Shown piece by piece: positions 6,179 to 6,674 of a stretch of DNA of 6,674 bases (the stretch's first letter is position 1; every line of letters starts with the position of its first letter). The position numbers and the translations under genes are program-made. The notes beneath the pieces were generated by a model. The model did no database searches. It saw only the letters and a program-made list of their open reading frames with translations, and was not told the DNA's origin. Location: NCBI GenBank assembly GCA_903866485.1, contig CAIPNT010000059.1, positions 1 to 6,674 of the forward strand, given 5' to 3'. Source of the stretch: an uncultured Micrococcales bacterium (lineage in GTDB: Bacteria; Actinomycetota; Actinomycetes; Actinomycetales; Microbacteriaceae).

Positions 6179-6674
6179 ATGAAAATCCGCAATCGTGGCA
6201 TCGTCGCTGCATTTGCTGCAGCTGCATTGCTTGGAACCGGCATCGCTCCTGCGCTAGCAGACACCAAGACCATCAACATCTGGATGGATGACCAGCGTGG
6301 CGCTCAGTTGAGCCCAGTCTGGGATGGCAGCACCACCATCGCTCCGGGATACACCGTAAAGATCACCACTTTCGCTAGCCGTGACGCAATGATCTCAGCA
6401 TGGGGTAAGGCAACTTCGGCTTCAGGCCCAGACATGATGTTCGACGCAGCGTCGAGCACCACCGACGCCGCAAAGAACGGTAAGGCTCTGCCAATCGTTT
6501 TGAGCAAGACCCAGAAGTCAGAGCTTCCTGCTGCTGCTCTTGGTTCGCTTTCATACCAGGGCGTTCAGTACGGTATTCCTGTCGACGTTGACACCACCAC
6601 CATGTACTGGAACACCAAGTTTGGTCCAGCTCCAAAGACCTTCGCCGCTCTAGCTGCAACTTTCCAGAAGTACA
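6179..6674 (+). CDS. MalE-like carbohydrate ABC transporter substrate-binding protein (3' partial)
   Basis: The first 165 codons are present and the frame runs off the right edge without a stop. The N-terminus is a signal peptide: basic MKIRNR, a hydrophobic stretch at residues 7-23, and a signal-peptidase-I-type site after A27 (PALA before DT). No cysteine occurs in the visible 165 residues, so there is no lipobox. The mature start TINIWMDD, the SGPDMMF motif (82-88) and YGIPVDVDTTTMYWN (131-145) line up with MalE regions (GPDIIFW and the YPIAVEALSLIYN stretch). This indicates extracytoplasmic capture of an oligosaccharide for an ABC importer. The divergent alpha-glucosidases suggest a maltose- or isomaltose-type ligand. 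Permease genes are expected downstream, outside the window. It is probably repressed through operator 3. Confidence 0.9.
   Translation, partial: MKIRNRGIVAAFAAAALLGTGIAPALADTKTINIWMDDQRGAQLSPVWDGSTTIAPGYTVKITTFASRDAMISAWGKATSASGPDMMFDAASSTTDAAKNGKALPIVLSKTQKSELPAAALGSLSYQGVQYGIPVDVDTTTMYWNTKFGPAPKTFAALAATFQKY

Noticed and set aside
6097..6659. Three open frames on the minus strand opposite the binding-protein gene
   Set aside because: The plus strand carries a signal peptide and MalE-like motifs with a good ribosome binding site, while the minus-strand readings have no family features.

Overview
The window looks like an ordinary chromosomal segment of a Gram-positive actinobacterium. My best guess is a Microbacteriaceae-type organism, for example the small freshwater Rhodoluna/Aquiluna-like group. 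Three things suggest this: the moderate GC content with frequent A/T-ending codons, a monomeric NADP-type isocitrate dehydrogenase, and actinobacterial-style GH13 alpha-glucosidases beside a sugar ABC transporter. The lineage is an inference and was not tested.

Layout. Positions 1-225 (+) hold the last 74 codons of an MMPL/RND-family membrane transporter. A long perfect hairpin at 235-280 follows and serves as a terminator for transcripts arriving from both sides. Three genes then lie on the minus strand. Read in their own direction they are alpha-glucosidase A (5947 to 4247), its paralogue alpha-glucosidase B (4237 to 2555) and monomeric isocitrate dehydrogenase icd (2508 to 286). A divergent control region (5948-6178) separates them from a plus-strand gene at 6179. 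That gene encodes a MalE-like sugar-binding protein and is cut by the right edge of the window.

How it works together. The binding protein would capture malto- or isomalto-oligosaccharides outside the cell and deliver them to an ABC permease, presumably encoded just beyond the right edge. The two cytoplasmic GH13 enzymes would split the imported sugars to glucose. The divergent region carries three copies of a 14-bp LacI-type operator (TGTAAGCGCTTACA and two near copies), so both transcription units are probably controlled by one LacI-family sugar-responsive repressor. No regulator gene lies inside the window. icd follows the glucosidases after only 46 bp. It may be co-transcribed with them or have its own promoter in that gap.

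There are no RNA genes, mobile elements, CRISPR arrays or phage genes that I can see. I found no convincing new system. The points most worth a second look are the three-operator arrangement, the altered active-site neighbourhood of the second glucosidase, the apparently non-lipoprotein binding protein, the missing Shine-Dalgarno sequences of both glucosidase genes, and the shared terminator.
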